Origin: Paracoccus salsus | GTDB taxonomy: Bacteria > Pseudomonadota > Alphaproteobacteria > Rhodobacterales > Rhodobacteraceae | Assembly (NCBI RefSeq): GCF_021556615.1 | Contig: NZ_JAKGGD010000004.1 | Location: 124,001 to 188,000, forward strand | Length of the DNA: 64,000 nt | Direction of reading: 5' to 3' | In this document: positions 45,015-55,497 of the stretch, one piece after another | How the letters are laid out: every line of letters starts with the position of its first letter | Position numbering within the stretch: position 1 is the first letter of the stretch | The notes under the pieces: model-generated | What the model was told of the DNA's origin: nothing | The model's input: only the letters and a program-made list of their open reading frames with translations | The model's database searches: none | Position numbers and translations under genes: made by a program

Positions 45015-45329
45015 TCAATCGTCGTCGTCGTCGGCCACGTCGGCGATCTCGTCCAGCGACACGTCGCCGTCGTCGTCATCGTCTTCCAGCAAATCGTCGT
45101 CGAGATCGCCGCCCTCGTCCTCGAGTTCGTCGTCGTCCTCGGTCACGGTGCTCTTGCTTTTGGGCGCGGCCTTTTCACTGACCAGGGCTTTGCCCCGTCC
45201 GTCCGACATGCTTTCCAGCGAAAACTGGTTGTTGCAGGCCGGGCAGGTCATCGGATTGTTGCGCAGATCGTAAAAGCGCGTGGCACAATGCGGGCACAGG
45301 CGTTTCGTGCCCCATTCCTCTTTGGGCAT
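45015..45329 (-). CDS. FYDLN acid-domain protein (TIGR02300 family)
   Basis: 104 residues from ATG 45329 with GGAGAA six bases ahead; a start at 45350 lies upstream of the SD. The N-terminus has two CxxC pairs around the family signature (CPHCATRFYDLRNNPMTCPAC), a likely zinc ribbon, and the C-terminal half is a run of Asp and Glu. The family is nearly confined to alphaproteobacteria and has no firm function. Confidence 0.92.
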   Translation of the reverse strand: MPKEEWGTKRLCPHCATRFYDLRNNPMTCPACNNQFSLESMSDGRGKALVSEKAAPKSKSTVTEDDDELEDEGGDLDDDLLEDDDDDGDVSLDEIADVADDDDD

Positions 45330-45435
45330 GGTATTCTCCTTCCGCCGCAATTAGGGAAATTGGCGGTTCCCCTGCCACAGCCTCGCGGGGGTGTCAAAGG
45401 CTTTTCTGACGAGTTGCTTTGGTGGGAGATGGCAG

Positions 45436-46122
45436 ATGGTCGAGCACATTACCATCGCCGGAGGTTTGCGGATCGCGGTTCGGCGGTCATCGCGTGCCCG
45501 TCGGCTGACATTGCGGGTTCCCCGGGATGGGGCCGAGATGGTGCTGACCCTGCCCAAGCATGTCCCTCTTGGCGAAGGGCTCGCCTTCGCCGAGGCGAAG
45601 CGGAACTGGCTCGTGCAGGCGGCGGCCCGCCGGCCCGCGCCGATGCGCGCCGAAGCCGGCGCCGCGCTTCCTGTCGAGGGGCGGCCGCGGCAGATCGTTG
45701 CGGCGTCCGTCAGGGCCGCGACCCTGCAACAGGACGCGCTGCTGATCCCCGAGCGGCGACCGGCCGGACCGGTTCTGGCGGCCTTTCTGAAACATGTGGC
45801 GCATCAGCGGCTGCGGGTGGCCTGTGACCGGCATGCCACCGCACTGGAACGGCCCTTCCGGGTCATCGACCTGCGCGATACCCGTTCTCGCTGGGGCAGT
45901 TGCACCGCCGATGGACGGCTGATGTTTTCATGGCGCCTGGCCATGGCGCCGCCAGAGGTTCTGGACTATGTCGCCGCGCACGAGGTCGCGCATCTGGCGC
46001 ATATGGACCATTCCGGCCGGTTCTGGTCGGTGGTCGAGCGGCTGTGCCCCGGCCACGCATCGCAGCGTGTCTGGCTGAGGCGGCACGGTGGCGATCTGAT
46101 GGTCTGGAAATTCCGCGATTGA
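45436..46122 (+). CDS. YgjP-like (DUF45/M48-type) metal-dependent hydrolase
   Basis: 228 residues from ATG 45436, after GGGAG; the frame is open from 45391. Family signature: DTRSRWGSC (about 155), SWRLAMAPPEVLDYVAAHEVAHLAHMDHSGRFW with the HExxH zinc motif and third ligand region. Probably a cytosolic zinc peptidase; no substrate known. Followed 31 bases later by the GntR regulator on the same strand. Confidence 0.88.
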   Translation: MVEHITIAGGLRIAVRRSSRARRLTLRVPRDGAEMVLTLPKHVPLGEGLAFAEAKRNWLVQAAARRPAPMRAEAGAALPVEGRPRQIVAASVRAATLQQDALLIPERRPAGPVLAAFLKHVAHQRLRVACDRHATALERPFRVIDLRDTRSRWGSCTADGRLMFSWRLAMAPPEVLDYVAAHEVAHLAHMDHSGRFWSVVERLCPGHASQRVWLRRHGGDLMVWKFRD

Positions 46123-46153
46123 CCGCAGGCGATTTTGTGATCACAGATGGCGC

Positions 46154-46798
46154 ATGTCCGCCGCCCGACCCGCAGATCCCGCCGCGCATGAGCGCCTGTA
46201 CCGCCACCTGCGCAGCAGCATCATGCTGGGCGAAGTTGCGCCCGGGACGCCGCTGACACTGCGCGGGCTGGCGCGTGAATTCCACACATCGATGACGCCG
46301 GCGCGCGAGGCGGTGCGAAGACTGGTTGCGGAGGGAGCGCTGACTCTTTCGGCATCGGGCCGGGTCTCGACGCCCGAACTGTCCGACGAGCGGATCGAGG
46401 AGCTGGCTGCGCTGCGCGCCCTGATCGAACCCGAACTGGCTGCGCGGGCGCTGCCAAGGGCGCATTTCGCGCTGATCGACCGGCTGGCGCAGATGAATGG
46501 TCGAATTGCCGACGCCGTCGATCGCCATGACGCGGTCGGCTACATCCGGTGCAACCTCGATTTTCACCGGATGCTCTATCTGCGGGCTCAGGCCCCTGCG
46601 ATGCTGGCGATGCTGGAGACGATCTGGCTGCAGCTTGGCCCCACGATGCGGGCGCTGTACGGGCGGGTCAGGCGCAACGAACCGCCGCGCCACCATCGGA
46701 TGATCCTCGCCGCCTTGCGCGCCGGGGATGAACCTGCGCTCAGGCTTGCTGTCCGGGCGGATGTCACGCATGGGTTGCGGCACCTGACCTCCACCTGA
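46154..46798 (+). CDS. GntR-family transcriptional regulator (FadR/FCD type)
   Basis: 214 residues. The winged HTH is in LRSSIMLGEVAPGTPLTLRGLAREFHTSMTPAREAVRRLVAEG (about 16-60). The C-terminal FCD-like ligand domain has LRALIEPELAARAL, DRHDAVGYIRCNLDFHRMLY and PRHHRMILAALRAGDE, giving the Asp and His residues of its metal site. The regulated genes are not evident; neighbours look housekeeping. Confidence 0.88.
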   Translation: MSAARPADPAAHERLYRHLRSSIMLGEVAPGTPLTLRGLAREFHTSMTPAREAVRRLVAEGALTLSASGRVSTPELSDERIEELAALRALIEPELAARALPRAHFALIDRLAQMNGRIADAVDRHDAVGYIRCNLDFHRMLYLRAQAPAMLAMLETIWLQLGPTMRALYGRVRRNEPPRHHRMILAALRAGDEPALRLAVRADVTHGLRHLTST

Positions 46799-46943
46799 GC
46801 GGAGGCCGGGGTCGGGGGATGTCGGGCATGTTGACGGAAAGCTGCAACATCGTGAAAAGGATGGCCATGTTCGGTTCGCGATCCATGCGTGCCTCGCCGC
46901 GCGAGCGGTGCTTTGGCACAAGTCCCTCAAGACAGCGCCCGCA

Positions 46944-48092
46944 ATGACTCCTTCGGCCCGCATTTCGGCAGCCATCGCCATCCTTGACCATGTCCTTGAC
47001 GGGCAGCCGGCCGAACAGGCCCTGCTGCGCTGGTCGCGGGCCAGCCGCTTTGCCGGATCGGGGGATCGGGCGGCGGTGCGCGACCTCGTGTTCGACGCGC
47101 TGCGCCGCCGCAACAGCCTTGCGGCGCTTGGCGGCGCAGCGCATGGCCGAGGGTTGATGATCGGCTGTCTGCGGGCCGCGGGGCAGGACCCGAATGACCT
47201 CTTCACGGGGCTGGGCTATGCACCCGAACCGCTGACGGCCGCCGAGGCAGGGCAAGGCGAGGACGACGATGTCGTGGATCTGCCCGACTGGATCTGGCCG
47301 ATCTGGCGTGAATCGCTGGCGGGTGACGCCGTCGCGGTGGCGAAGGCCATGCGCGATCGCGCGCCGGTCTGGCTGCGCGCGAACCCGATACGCGGTGATG
47401 CGCTGCAGGCGGCCGAAGCCCTGGCCCGGGATGCGATCGAGGTCGAACCCCATGCGGGGTTGCGCACCGCACTGAGGGTGACCGGTGGAGAGCGTCGCGT
47501 CGCGCAATCCTCGGCCTATCGCGACGGTCTGGTCGAGTTGCAGGACCTGTCCCCGCAGCTCGCCTGCGCCGCCTTGCCGCTTCGCCCGGGCGATCATGTG
47601 CTGGACTATTGTGCGGGCGGCGGCGGCAAGGCCCTTGCGCTGGCTGGGCTGCAGCCGCATCTGCGAATCCTGGCGCATGATGCCGACACGGCGCGGATGC
47701 GGGACCTTCCCGCACGCGCGAGACGGGCGGGCGCGATCGTCGAGTGCTGCGAAAGGCCGTTCGGGCGCTTTGATCTTGTCGTCGCGGACGTGCCCTGTTC
47801 GGGCTCTGGCACATGGCGCCGGAACCCGGATGCGAAATGGCGGCTGACCCCCGCCGGGCTGGCGTCCTTGCTGACGACGCAGGCCGCGATCCTCGATGAG
47901 GTTGCCGGGCTGGTCGCGCCGGGGGGGCATCTGGCCTACATGACCTGTTCGATCCTCGGTGACGAGAATGCGCGACAGATCGATGCCTTCCTGGGGCGGC
48001 ATGATGCGTTCAGCCTGGTCTCGCGGTCGTTGTGGACACCGCTGAATGCCAGCGACGGCTTCTTCATGGCGCTGCTGTGCCGACGGGCCTGA
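46944..48092 (+). CDS. RsmB/NOP-family RNA cytosine-C5 methyltransferase
   Basis: 382 residues from ATG 46944 (MTPSARISAAIAIL). The N-terminal NusB-like part is partial; the SAM-binding domain shows VLDYCAGGGGKALALAG (about 220), the catalytic DVPCSGSGTWRRNPD (about 288) and a second cysteine in MTCSILGDENARQ. It probably methylates rRNA. The short N-terminus compared with E. coli RsmB makes the exact site uncertain. Confidence 0.88.
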   Translation: MTPSARISAAIAILDHVLDGQPAEQALLRWSRASRFAGSGDRAAVRDLVFDALRRRNSLAALGGAAHGRGLMIGCLRAAGQDPNDLFTGLGYAPEPLTAAEAGQGEDDDVVDLPDWIWPIWRESLAGDAVAVAKAMRDRAPVWLRANPIRGDALQAAEALARDAIEVEPHAGLRTALRVTGGERRVAQSSAYRDGLVELQDLSPQLACAALPLRPGDHVLDYCAGGGGKALALAGLQPHLRILAHDADTARMRDLPARARRAGAIVECCERPFGRFDLVVADVPCSGSGTWRRNPDAKWRLTPAGLASLLTTQAAILDEVAGLVAPGGHLAYMTCSILGDENARQIDAFLGRHDAFSLVSRSLWTPLNASDGFFMALLCRRA

Positions 48093-48208
48093 AAGGCCGT
48101 TTGCGGCCGCGCATCATCGGAGGGCGCGAACCTGATGGCAGGATTAACGCAATCTTAAGCGAAGAGGCGCTATTGCGGGACAGAGAAGGTCGCAGAAAGG
48201 CGATTCGC

Positions 48209-50326
48209 ATGACCCACTGGGATGATCAGCTTGGCATTCCGCGCAGCGCGCTAGCGGCATTGCCGCTGCTGTTGCTTCCGATGGTGCTGGGTGCGTTGCT
48301 GCTGACGCTGTTGCCTGGCAGCGGGGCAGGGCGCGTCGCCGTCGTCTTTTCGACCGTCGCGGTCGCCTGGTATCTGCTGGGCGGCGCGATCTCGCTGTCG
48401 CACGGGATGCGCCAGATCGCCGGCAGACGCGCCTTGTCGGCGATACGCTCTGAGGTCATGGCCGCACCGGAACCGATCTGGATTTGCGACGCGGACGGGT
48501 TGGTGCTGTTCCAGAATGCTGCGGCCATCACTGACTTCAACAACATCACCGGCCAGAACATCCTGTCGCTTCTGGTCCGGCTGCGTGCCGACGCCGAGCG
48601 CGACCTTGCCGATCTGGCCGACCATGCCATGCGGACCGGCTGTGCCGAGCTGGAGTTGCCCGACGGTGACGCGCTTGCGCTCAGCTGCGCCTCGGATGCT
48701 CCGCTTCAGGTCTGGTCCTATCACCGTCCCGGCGCGCAGGCTGACAGTGCCGACATGGCCATCGCAATGGCGCTGGACGATGACGAGGAACCCGACGATT
48801 TCGAAGTGATGCCGGTGGCGCTGCTGCGACTGGCGCCCGACGGCCATGTGCGTCGGGCCAACGCTGCTGCCAGACGCCTGGTGCCGGGACGCCTTCCGCC
48901 CGAGGCAGCGTCCGTCCATTTGGGAAGCCTGCTGGAGGGGCCAGGGCGTCCGCTAGGGGACTGGATCGCGGATGTGTGCGCCCGCCGCTCGGACGGACGG
49001 GGCGAAATGCTGCGACTTCGGGCTGGCGAGGGTCTTGCCGCCGATGCGACACGCGACAAGCATTTTCAGGTCTCGCTGGCCGCCGACCCCGCGCAGCAAA
49101 CCGGGCTGATCGCGGTGCTTCACGACGCCAGCGCGCTCAAGACGCTCGAGGCGAAGTTCGTGCAAAGCCAGAAGATGCAGGCGATCGGTCAGTTGGCCGG
49201 CGGTGTCGCACATGATTTCAACAACCTCCTGACAGCGATCAGCGGGCATTGCGACCTGCTGATGCTGCGGCACGACAAGGGCCATCCCGATTACGCCGAT
49301 CTCGACCAGATCAGCCAGAACGCCAATCGTGCCGCGGCACTGGTCGGCCAGTTGCTCGCCTTTTCGCGCAAGCAGACCCTGAAACTGGAAACGCTGGATC
49401 TGCGCGACACGCTGGCCGACCTGACCCATCTGCTGAACCGGCTGGTGGGTGAGCGGGTCGGACTGACGATCAACCACGATCCCGCGCTGCGGCCGATCAG
49501 GGCCGACAAGCGCCAACTGGAGCAAGTGATCATGAACCTGGTCGTGAACGCACGCGACGCCATGCCAGAGGGCGGCGAAATCGGGATAGAGACCGAAAAC
49601 ATTCACCTGCAGGAGCCGCTCGCCCGCGACCGCGTGGCGCTGCCGGCGGGCGACTATGTTCGGGTCCGGGTCAGCGACGAGGGCTGCGGCATCTCACCCG
49701 AGAATCAGTCCAAGATATTCGAGCCGTTCTTCACCACCAAGCGCACCGGCGAGGGTACCGGACTTGGACTCTCGACCGCCTACGGGATCGTCAAGCAGAC
49801 GGGGGGCTATATATTCTGCGACAGCGTTCCGGGGCAGGGAACCTGCTTCTCGCTGTATTTCCCGGCCCATGCCCATGCGGCGCCGGTCGTGTCCCCGGTA
49901 CCCATCGTCGCCGAAACCATCACGCCGAGCGACCGGCGTGCCACTGTTCTGCTGGTCGAGGACGAGGCGCCGGTCCGGGCATTCGCGGCGCGTGCGCTAA
50001 GGCTCAAGGGCTATGAGGTCCACGAGGCCGACAGTGCAGAGCAGGCACTGGACCTGCTTTCCGACAGCCGGCTGAAGATCGACGTGTTCGTGACCGATGT
50101 CGTCATGCCGGGAATGGACGGGCCCAGCTGGGTGCGGACCGCGCTTAAGGACCGCCCCGGAACCCGTGTGATCTTCATGTCGGGCTATACCGAGGACATC
50201 TTCGGAGAGGGGCACGCGCCGGTGCCGAACTCGCTTTTCCTTGCCAAGCCGTTTACCCTGGCCGAACTGACCCAGAGCGTCGAGCGTCACCTGTCGGGCG
50301 GAGGAGGCGGGCCGACGCTGCACTGA
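48209..50326 (+). CDS. cckA: CckA-like hybrid sensor histidine kinase
   Basis: 705 residues from ATG 48209; the frame extends to 48032 inside the previous gene. Two membrane helices near residues 12-60, two PAS-like regions (WICDADGLVLFQNAAAI; LLRLAPDGHVRRANAAARRL), the H-box GGVAHDFNNLLTAISGH (about 330), N-box LVVNARDAMPEGG, G-boxes DEGCGIS and GTGLGLSTAYGIVKQTGG, and a receiver (LLVEDEAPVRA, phospho-Asp in VFVTDVVMPGMDGP about 630). It feeds the ChpT-CtrA phosphorelay for cell cycle and, in Rhodobacterales, motility and gene transfer agents. Confidence 0.93.
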   Translation: MTHWDDQLGIPRSALAALPLLLLPMVLGALLLTLLPGSGAGRVAVVFSTVAVAWYLLGGAISLSHGMRQIAGRRALSAIRSEVMAAPEPIWICDADGLVLFQNAAAITDFNNITGQNILSLLVRLRADAERDLADLADHAMRTGCAELELPDGDALALSCASDAPLQVWSYHRPGAQADSADMAIAMALDDDEEPDDFEVMPVALLRLAPDGHVRRANAAARRLVPGRLPPEAASVHLGSLLEGPGRPLGDWIADVCARRSDGRGEMLRLRAGEGLAADATRDKHFQVSLAADPAQQTGLIAVLHDASALKTLEAKFVQSQKMQAIGQLAGGVAHDFNNLLTAISGHCDLLMLRHDKGHPDYADLDQISQNANRAAALVGQLLAFSRKQTLKLETLDLRDTLADLTHLLNRLVGERVGLTINHDPALRPIRADKRQLEQVIMNLVVNARDAMPEGGEIGIETENIHLQEPLARDRVALPAGDYVRVRVSDEGCGISPENQSKIFEPFFTTKRTGEGTGLGLSTAYGIVKQTGGYIFCDSVPGQGTCFSLYFPAHAHAAPVVSPVPIVAETITPSDRRATVLLVEDEAPVRAFAARALRLKGYEVHEADSAEQALDLLSDSRLKIDVFVTDVVMPGMDGPSWVRTALKDRPGTRVIFMSGYTEDIFGEGHAPVPNSLFLAKPFTLAELTQSVERHLSGGGGGPTLH

Positions 50327-50367
50327 AACCCGGTAAGGAAACGGGCGCCCCACGCTGTGCAAGGTCG

Positions 50368-50952
50368 TTACAGCGTTTCGTAGAGCGCCAGGTCGGCGCG
50401 CATTCCTTCGCGCAGACTTGCCTCGTCCTCGGCGTCCAGCGCCACATCGACAGAAGGGGGCACGTTGATCCGCGGCAACTCGATCGCACAGTTCAGGTGA
50501 TCTTCAAGGAACTCGACGAAGGCGCCGATCTCCTCGTATCGAAAGATCCGATCGACGCGTGCCGGCCCATCGGTAAGGAAGCCCGACTGTGTGCCGATCA
50601 TCAACTCCTCCGGCCCGCCGGGGGCGGCATATTGGCGGGCGAAGCGGGTGAAGCTCAGCCCTTCCATGCGGTGAAGCGGATCGTCATCGTCGTCGCGCTG
50701 CTTGAAGCGGTACCAGCTGCGCAGCCAGTCGACGGGTTCGCGCATCAGAGCCACGGTCAGGAAATCGCCGCCATTCAGCGCCTTGAGCCATGGTCCGACA
50801 TGGCGTCTGTAGGTCGCGATATCGGTGTGTTTCAGCCCTTCCGGCCGCTGGATCGCCGCCGACGCCAGAGACTCGAGCGCCACCTCGATCGCGGTCGATC
50901 CGGCCTTCGGTGTCGCCAGAAATACCAGTCTGTGATCCCAGAAAATGAGCAT
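50368..50952 (-). CDS. Sulfotransferase-like protein
   Basis: 194 residues from ATG 50952 (MLIFWDHRLVFLATPKAGST). The 5'-PSB-type loop TPKAGSTAIEVAL and the 3'-phosphate part VALMREPVDWLRSWYRF are those of the sulfotransferase family. In Rhodobacteraceae such proteins are sometimes labelled gamma-glutamyl kinase without support. The acceptor is unknown. Convergent with cckA; divergent from recA. Confidence 0.8.
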   Translation of the reverse strand: MLIFWDHRLVFLATPKAGSTAIEVALESLASAAIQRPEGLKHTDIATYRRHVGPWLKALNGGDFLTVALMREPVDWLRSWYRFKQRDDDDDPLHRMEGLSFTRFARQYAAPGGPEELMIGTQSGFLTDGPARVDRIFRYEEIGAFVEFLEDHLNCAIELPRINVPPSVDVALDAEDEASLREGMRADLALYETL

Positions 50953-51122
50953 GGTGGGGCCGTCCCGTCGCTTTCCTGCCGCGCCGCGGGCCCCGATATC
51001 GGGACCGGAGGGGCTTGTAAACGCTTTGTTAACGGATCTGCGTTGATGATGCCGCGCCGAGGCTCTCGGCTTCAGGCGGTTTCCGCTTGAAAACCCGCTG
51101 CGGATCGCGCATTCATGGATGG

Positions 51123-51137
51123 GAACAAGAAGTGAAC
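51123..51137. promoter_or_regulatory. SOS (LexA) box upstream of recA
   Basis: GAAC-N7-GAAC, the reverse complement of the alphaproteobacterial LexA consensus GTTC-N7-GTTC, centred about 70 bases before the recA start. Confidence 0.85.
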
Positions 51138-51198
51138 ATTCCCTTCGGCCCAACTGATTGCCCCGCTCCGAAGGCTATGAAATAACGGTGAGGATGAC

Positions 51199-52269
51199 AT
51201 GGCACAGGCGAGCATTTTCGACATGAACGACAAGCGAAGCGCGGAAAAGCAGAAGGCGCTGGACAGCGCGCTGGCGCAGATCGAGCGGCAATTCGGCAAG
51301 GGCTCGATCATGAAGCTGGGCAAGGACAACCCGGTCACCGAGATCGAGGCAACCTCGACCGGGTCGCTGGGTCTGGACATTGCGCTGGGGATCGGCGGCC
51401 TGCCCAAGGGCCGCATCATCGAGATCTATGGACCCGAAAGCAGCGGGAAGACCACGCTGACGCTGCATGCCGTGGCCGAAGAGCAGAAGAAGGGCGGGGT
51501 CTGCGCATTTGTCGATGCCGAGCATGCGCTGGACCCGCAATACGCCCGCAAGCTGGGCGTGAATCTTGACGAGTTGCTGATTTCTCAGCCGGACACCGGC
51601 GAACAGGCGTTGGAGATCGTCGATACGCTGGTCCGGTCGGGCGCGGTCAGCATGGTGGTGATCGATTCGGTCGCCGCGTTGACCCCGAAGGCCGAGATCG
51701 AGGGCGATATGGGCGACCACCAAGTGGGCGCGCAGGCCCGGTTGATGAGCCAGGCGATGCGAAAGCTGACCGCCAGCATCGGGCGCAGCAACTGCATGGT
51801 GATCTTCATCAACCAGATCCGCATGAAGATCGGCGTGATGTTCGGCAACCCCGAAACCACTTCGGGCGGCAACGCGCTGAAATTTTATGCGTCGGTGCGT
51901 CTCGACATCCGCCGGATCGGGTCCATCAAGGATCGCGATGAGGTCGTGGGCAACTCGACCCGCGTCAAGGTCGTGAAGAACAAGGTGGCACCGCCCTTCC
52001 GTCAGGTCGAGTTTGACATCATGTATGGCGAAGGCATCAGCAAGATGGGCGAACTGGTCGATCTGGGCGTCAAGGCCGGCGTGGTCGAGAAATCGGGTGC
52101 CTGGTATTCCTATGGCGACGAGCGGATCGGGCAGGGGCGCGAGAACGCCAAGCAGTATCTGCGCGATCATCCCGAGATGGCCTACTCCATCGAGGACAGG
52201 ATCCGGGCCAGCCACGGGCTGGATTTCGGTGTCGCGGGCGGGGAAGAGGATGCACTGACCGAGGACTGA
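51199..52269 (+). CDS. recA: Recombinase A
   Basis: 356 residues, full length. Walker [15 protein letters not shown] (about 75), Walker [13 protein letters not shown], loop 1 [20 protein letters not shown], loop 2 [26 protein letters not shown], and [22 protein letters not shown]. It drives homologous recombination and LexA self-cleavage. Preceded by a LexA box. Confidence 0.98.
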   Translation: MAQASIFDMNDKRSAEKQKALDSALAQIERQFGKGSIMKLGKDNPVTEIEATSTGSLGLDIALGIGGLPKGRIIEIYGPESSGKTTLTLHAVAEEQKKGGVCAFVDAEHALDPQYARKLGVNLDELLISQPDTGEQALEIVDTLVRSGAVSMVVIDSVAALTPKAEIEGDMGDHQVGAQARLMSQAMRKLTASIGRSNCMVIFINQIRMKIGVMFGNPETTSGGNALKFYASVRLDIRRIGSIKDRDEVVGNSTRVKVVKNKVAPPFRQVEFDIMYGEGISKMGELVDLGVKAGVVEKSGAWYSYGDERIGQGRENAKQYLRDHPEMAYSIEDRIRASHGLDFGVAGGEEDALTED

Positions 52270-52295
52270 TCCGCAGACCAGGCCAGTCCGGCGAC

Positions 52296-52319
52296 GCGCG
52301 GGGGTCTCCACCCCTGCGC
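52296..52319 (+). terminator. Stem-loop after recA
   Basis: GCGCGGGGGT and ACCCCTGCGC form a ten-base stem with one mismatch and a four-base loop, 27 bases after the recA stop. No T run follows, so it is a weak or factor-dependent terminator. Confidence 0.45.
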
Positions 52320-52483
52320 GCTGCATTCCGGGACAGGCATTTCGCGGCCGGCATGCGGCGATCAGCGCCGTCTGGCGGGCGATCCGGATCGCTGGACAGC
52401 AGAAGCGGCGGGGGCTAGACGGGAATCCAGCCCGGTCGACGGCCGGAGTAGACGCGACCGCTTTGCGATGAAGGCCATCTCTC

Positions 52484-55141
52484 ATGCCCAGTCTGAACGA
52501 CATCCGATCCACCTTTCTCGGCTATTTCGAGAGGAACGGTCACCGCGTGGTCGACAGCAGCCCGCTGGTGCCGCGCAACGACCCGACGCTGATGTTCACC
52601 AATTCCGGCATGGTTCAGTTCAAGAACCTGTTCACGGGCATCGAGACGCGCGACTACAACCGCGCGACGACAGCGCAGAAATGCGTCCGGGCGGGCGGAA
52701 AGCACAACGACCTGGACAATGTCGGCTATACGGCGCGTCACCATACCTTCTTCGAGATGCTGGGGAATTTCAGCTTCGGTGATTACTTCAAGTCCGACGC
52801 GATCGGCTTTGCCTGGGAATTGCTGACGCGGGATTTCGGCATTCCCCGGGACAGGCTGCTGGTCACCATATACCATACCGATGACGAGGCCGCCGAGATA
52901 TGGAAGAAGGTCGCGGGCCTGCCCGACCACAAGATCATCCGGATCCCGACAAGCGACAATTTCTGGCAGATGGGCCCGACGGGTCCCTGTGGCCCCTGCA
53001 CCGAGATTTTCTTTGACCATGGAGATCAGATCTGGGGCGGACCTCCGGGCTCGGCCGAAGAGGACGGCGACCGCTTCATCGAGATCTGGAACCTCGTCTT
53101 CATGCAGAATGAGCAGTTCGAGGACGGCAGCATGCGCGCCCTGGACATGCAGTCGATCGATACCGGCATGGGACTGGAACGGATCGGCGCGCTGTTGCAG
53201 GGCAAGCACGACAATTACGACACCGACCTGATGCGCAGCCTCATCGAGGCCAGCGCGCATGCCACCAGCAGCGATCCGGATGGGCCGGGCAAGGTCCATC
53301 ACCGGGTAATTGCCGACCACCTGCGTTCCACCAGTTTCCTGATCTCGGACGGCGTGATGCCCTCGAACGAGGGGCGTGGCTATGTGCTGCGGCGGATCAT
53401 GCGCCGCGCGATGCGGCACGCGCACATGCTGGGCGCGCACGATCCGGTGATGCACCGGCTGGTGCCGTCGCTGGTCCAGCAGATGGGCGCGGCCTATCCT
53501 GAACTGAACCGCGCGCAGCCCTTGATCGAGGAAACCCTGCGCAGCGAAGAGACGCGCTTCCGCCAGACCCTGGACCGCGGTCTGCGCCTTCTGGACGAGG
53601 AACTGGCCAGGCTGCCCGAAGGTGCTAATTTGCCGGGCGAGGCGGCCTTCAAGCTTTACGACACCTACGGCTTTCCGCTGGACCTCACGCAGGACGCGCT
53701 GCGCGAGCAGGGCCGGACGGTCGATACCGCCGGTTTCGATGCGGCGATGGCAGAGCAGAAGGCCAAGGCCCGCGCGGCCTGGGCCGGAAGCGGCGAGACC
53801 AAGGACGCCGCGATCTGGTATGATCTGGCGGAAAAGCACGGTGCGACCGAGTTTCTCGGCTACGATTCCGTCGAGGCCGAGGGGCAGATCGTCGCTCTGG
53901 TGACCGATGGCGCCGAGGCGGACGAGGCGAAGAAAGGCGACACGGTGCAGATCGTGGTGAACCAGACGCCGTTCTATGCCGAGGCTGGCGGGCAGGTCGG
54001 CGATACAGGGCTGATCCGGACGGAAAGCGGCGCGGCGCGCGTGACGGATACCAGGAAGATTGCAGGCGTTTTCGTGCATGTGGCCGAAGTCACGACGGGG
54101 ACCATCGCGCGCGGGCAGGGCGCACAATTGTCCGTGGACCGGGACCGGCGCGACATGATCCGGGCAAACCATTCGGCGACCCATCTGCTGCACGAGGCGT
54201 TGCGGCGCACCCTGGGCGAGCATGTCGCGCAGCGGGGCAGCCTGAACGCTCCTGATCGGCTGCGTTTCGACTTCAGTCACAATCACGCGGTCACGGCCGA
54301 AGAGGCCGCCCGGATCGAGGCCGAGGTGAATGAGTTCATTCGCCAGAACTCGCGCGTCGAAACGCGGATCATGACGCCCGACGACGCGCGCGGGCTTGGC
54401 GCGCAGGCGCTGTTCGGCGAGAAATACGGCGACGAGGTGCGCGTGGTGTCCATGGGCCACCAGGGCAATTCCGGCAAGGGCACCGACGGCCAGACCTACT
54501 CTCTGGAACTATGCGGTGGCACCCATGTCGCGCGGACCGGGGATATTGGCGCGTTCGCCTTGCTGGGGGACAGCGCCTCCAGTGCGGGGGTGCGCCGCAT
54601 CGAGGCGCTGACCGGACAGGCAGCGTTGGCGCATCTGCGTGACGCGGACCGGCAACTGGGCGAGATCGCGGGCGTGCTGAAGGCCCAGGCCGGTGACGTG
54701 GTGAACCGGGTCCGGGCGCTCGCGGATGAACGCAAGGCGCTGGCCAACGAGGTGGCGCAACTCAAGCGGCAGCTGGCGATGGGCGGCGGCGGCGCGACCG
54801 AGGCGAAGGACATTGGCGGCGTCAGGTTCATCGGCCGCAAGGTCGAGGGCGTGGGCGGCAAGGAGCTTGGTCCGCTGGTGGACGAGATGAAGGCGCAGCT
54901 GGGCAGCGGGGCCGTGCTGGTTCTGGCGGAAGCGGACGGCAAGGCGACCGTCGCCGCGGGCGTGACGGCGGACCTGACCGGCCAGATCAGCGCGGTGTCG
55001 CTGGTTCAGGCGGCAACCGCGGCGCTTGGCGGCAAGGGCGGTGGCGGCCGTCCCGACCGTGCCCAGGGCGGGGCGCCCAGCCTGGAGGCGGCCGAAGCCG
55101 CCTTCGCCGAGGTCGAGAAACTGATCGGAGATTCCCTTTGA
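52484..55141 (+). CDS. alaS: Alanyl-tRNA synthetase
   Basis: 885 residues. Class II motifs: [15 protein letters not shown] (motif 1/2 area), DTGMGLERI (motif 3). The editing domain has [13 protein letters not shown] (about 563) and [13 protein letters not shown] (about 676), whose His and Cys bind zinc. A C-Ala coiled coil and glycine-rich end close the protein. It charges both alanine tRNAs seen in this window. The DUF1330 gene overlaps its stop. Confidence 0.97.
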   Translation: MPSLNDIRSTFLGYFERNGHRVVDSSPLVPRNDPTLMFTNSGMVQFKNLFTGIETRDYNRATTAQKCVRAGGKHNDLDNVGYTARHHTFFEMLGNFSFGDYFKSDAIGFAWELLTRDFGIPRDRLLVTIYHTDDEAAEIWKKVAGLPDHKIIRIPTSDNFWQMGPTGPCGPCTEIFFDHGDQIWGGPPGSAEEDGDRFIEIWNLVFMQNEQFEDGSMRALDMQSIDTGMGLERIGALLQGKHDNYDTDLMRSLIEASAHATSSDPDGPGKVHHRVIADHLRSTSFLISDGVMPSNEGRGYVLRRIMRRAMRHAHMLGAHDPVMHRLVPSLVQQMGAAYPELNRAQPLIEETLRSEETRFRQTLDRGLRLLDEELARLPEGANLPGEAAFKLYDTYGFPLDLTQDALREQGRTVDTAGFDAAMAEQKAKARAAWAGSGETKDAAIWYDLAEKHGATEFLGYDSVEAEGQIVALVTDGAEADEAKKGDTVQIVVNQTPFYAEAGGQVGDTGLIRTESGAARVTDTRKIAGVFVHVAEVTTGTIARGQGAQLSVDRDRRDMIRANHSATHLLHEALRRTLGEHVAQRGSLNAPDRLRFDFSHNHAVTAEEAARIEAEVNEFIRQNSRVETRIMTPDDARGLGAQALFGEKYGDEVRVVSMGHQGNSGKGTDGQTYSLELCGGTHVARTGDIGAFALLGDSASSAGVRRIEALTGQAALAHLRDADRQLGEIAGVLKAQAGDVVNRVRALADERKALANEVAQLKRQLAMGGGGATEAKDIGGVRFIGRKVEGVGGKELGPLVDEMKAQLGSGAVLVLAEADGKATVAAGVTADLTGQISAVSLVQAATAALGGKGGGGRPDRAQGGAPSLEAAEAAFAEVEKLIGDSL

Positions 55142-55437
55142 GCGCGCTGTGGATCGCCCATGTCCGTGTAACGGACGCCGAGGCCTATGGCCGCTACGCC
55201 AGCATGGCGGGGCCTGTCATTGCCGCACATGGCGGTGTGTTCCTTGCGCGGGGCGGGCGCTATCGGCAATTGGAGGGAAATGACCGGTCGCGCAATGTCG
55301 TTGCGCGCTTTCCAAGCCTCGACGCCGCCGTTGCGTGCTACGAAAGCCGTGAATACCAGGCGGCGCTGGCGCATGCCAAGGGCGCATCCGAACGCGATCT
55401 CGTGATCGTCGAGGAAGCCCCGCCTGCTGTGGAATAG
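55138..55437 (+). CDS. DUF1330-family protein
   Basis: 99 residues from TTG 55138, overlapping the alaS stop (TTGA) and seven bases after GGAGA. Dimeric ferredoxin-like fold family with [57 protein letters not shown]. Function of the family is unknown. Confidence 0.88.
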   Translation: MSALWIAHVRVTDAEAYGRYASMAGPVIAAHGGVFLARGGRYRQLEGNDRSRNVVARFPSLDAAVACYESREYQAALAHAKGASERDLVIVEEAPPAVE

Positions 55438-55497
55438 AGTGAATTCTTTACGTTTTCATGCTAATTCCAGAAAATCGAAATCGATGAGGGGCAGGGG

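Noticed and set aside
52415..54460. A 681-codon open frame on the minus strand
   Set aside because: It is the shadow of alaS, without family motifs or SD.
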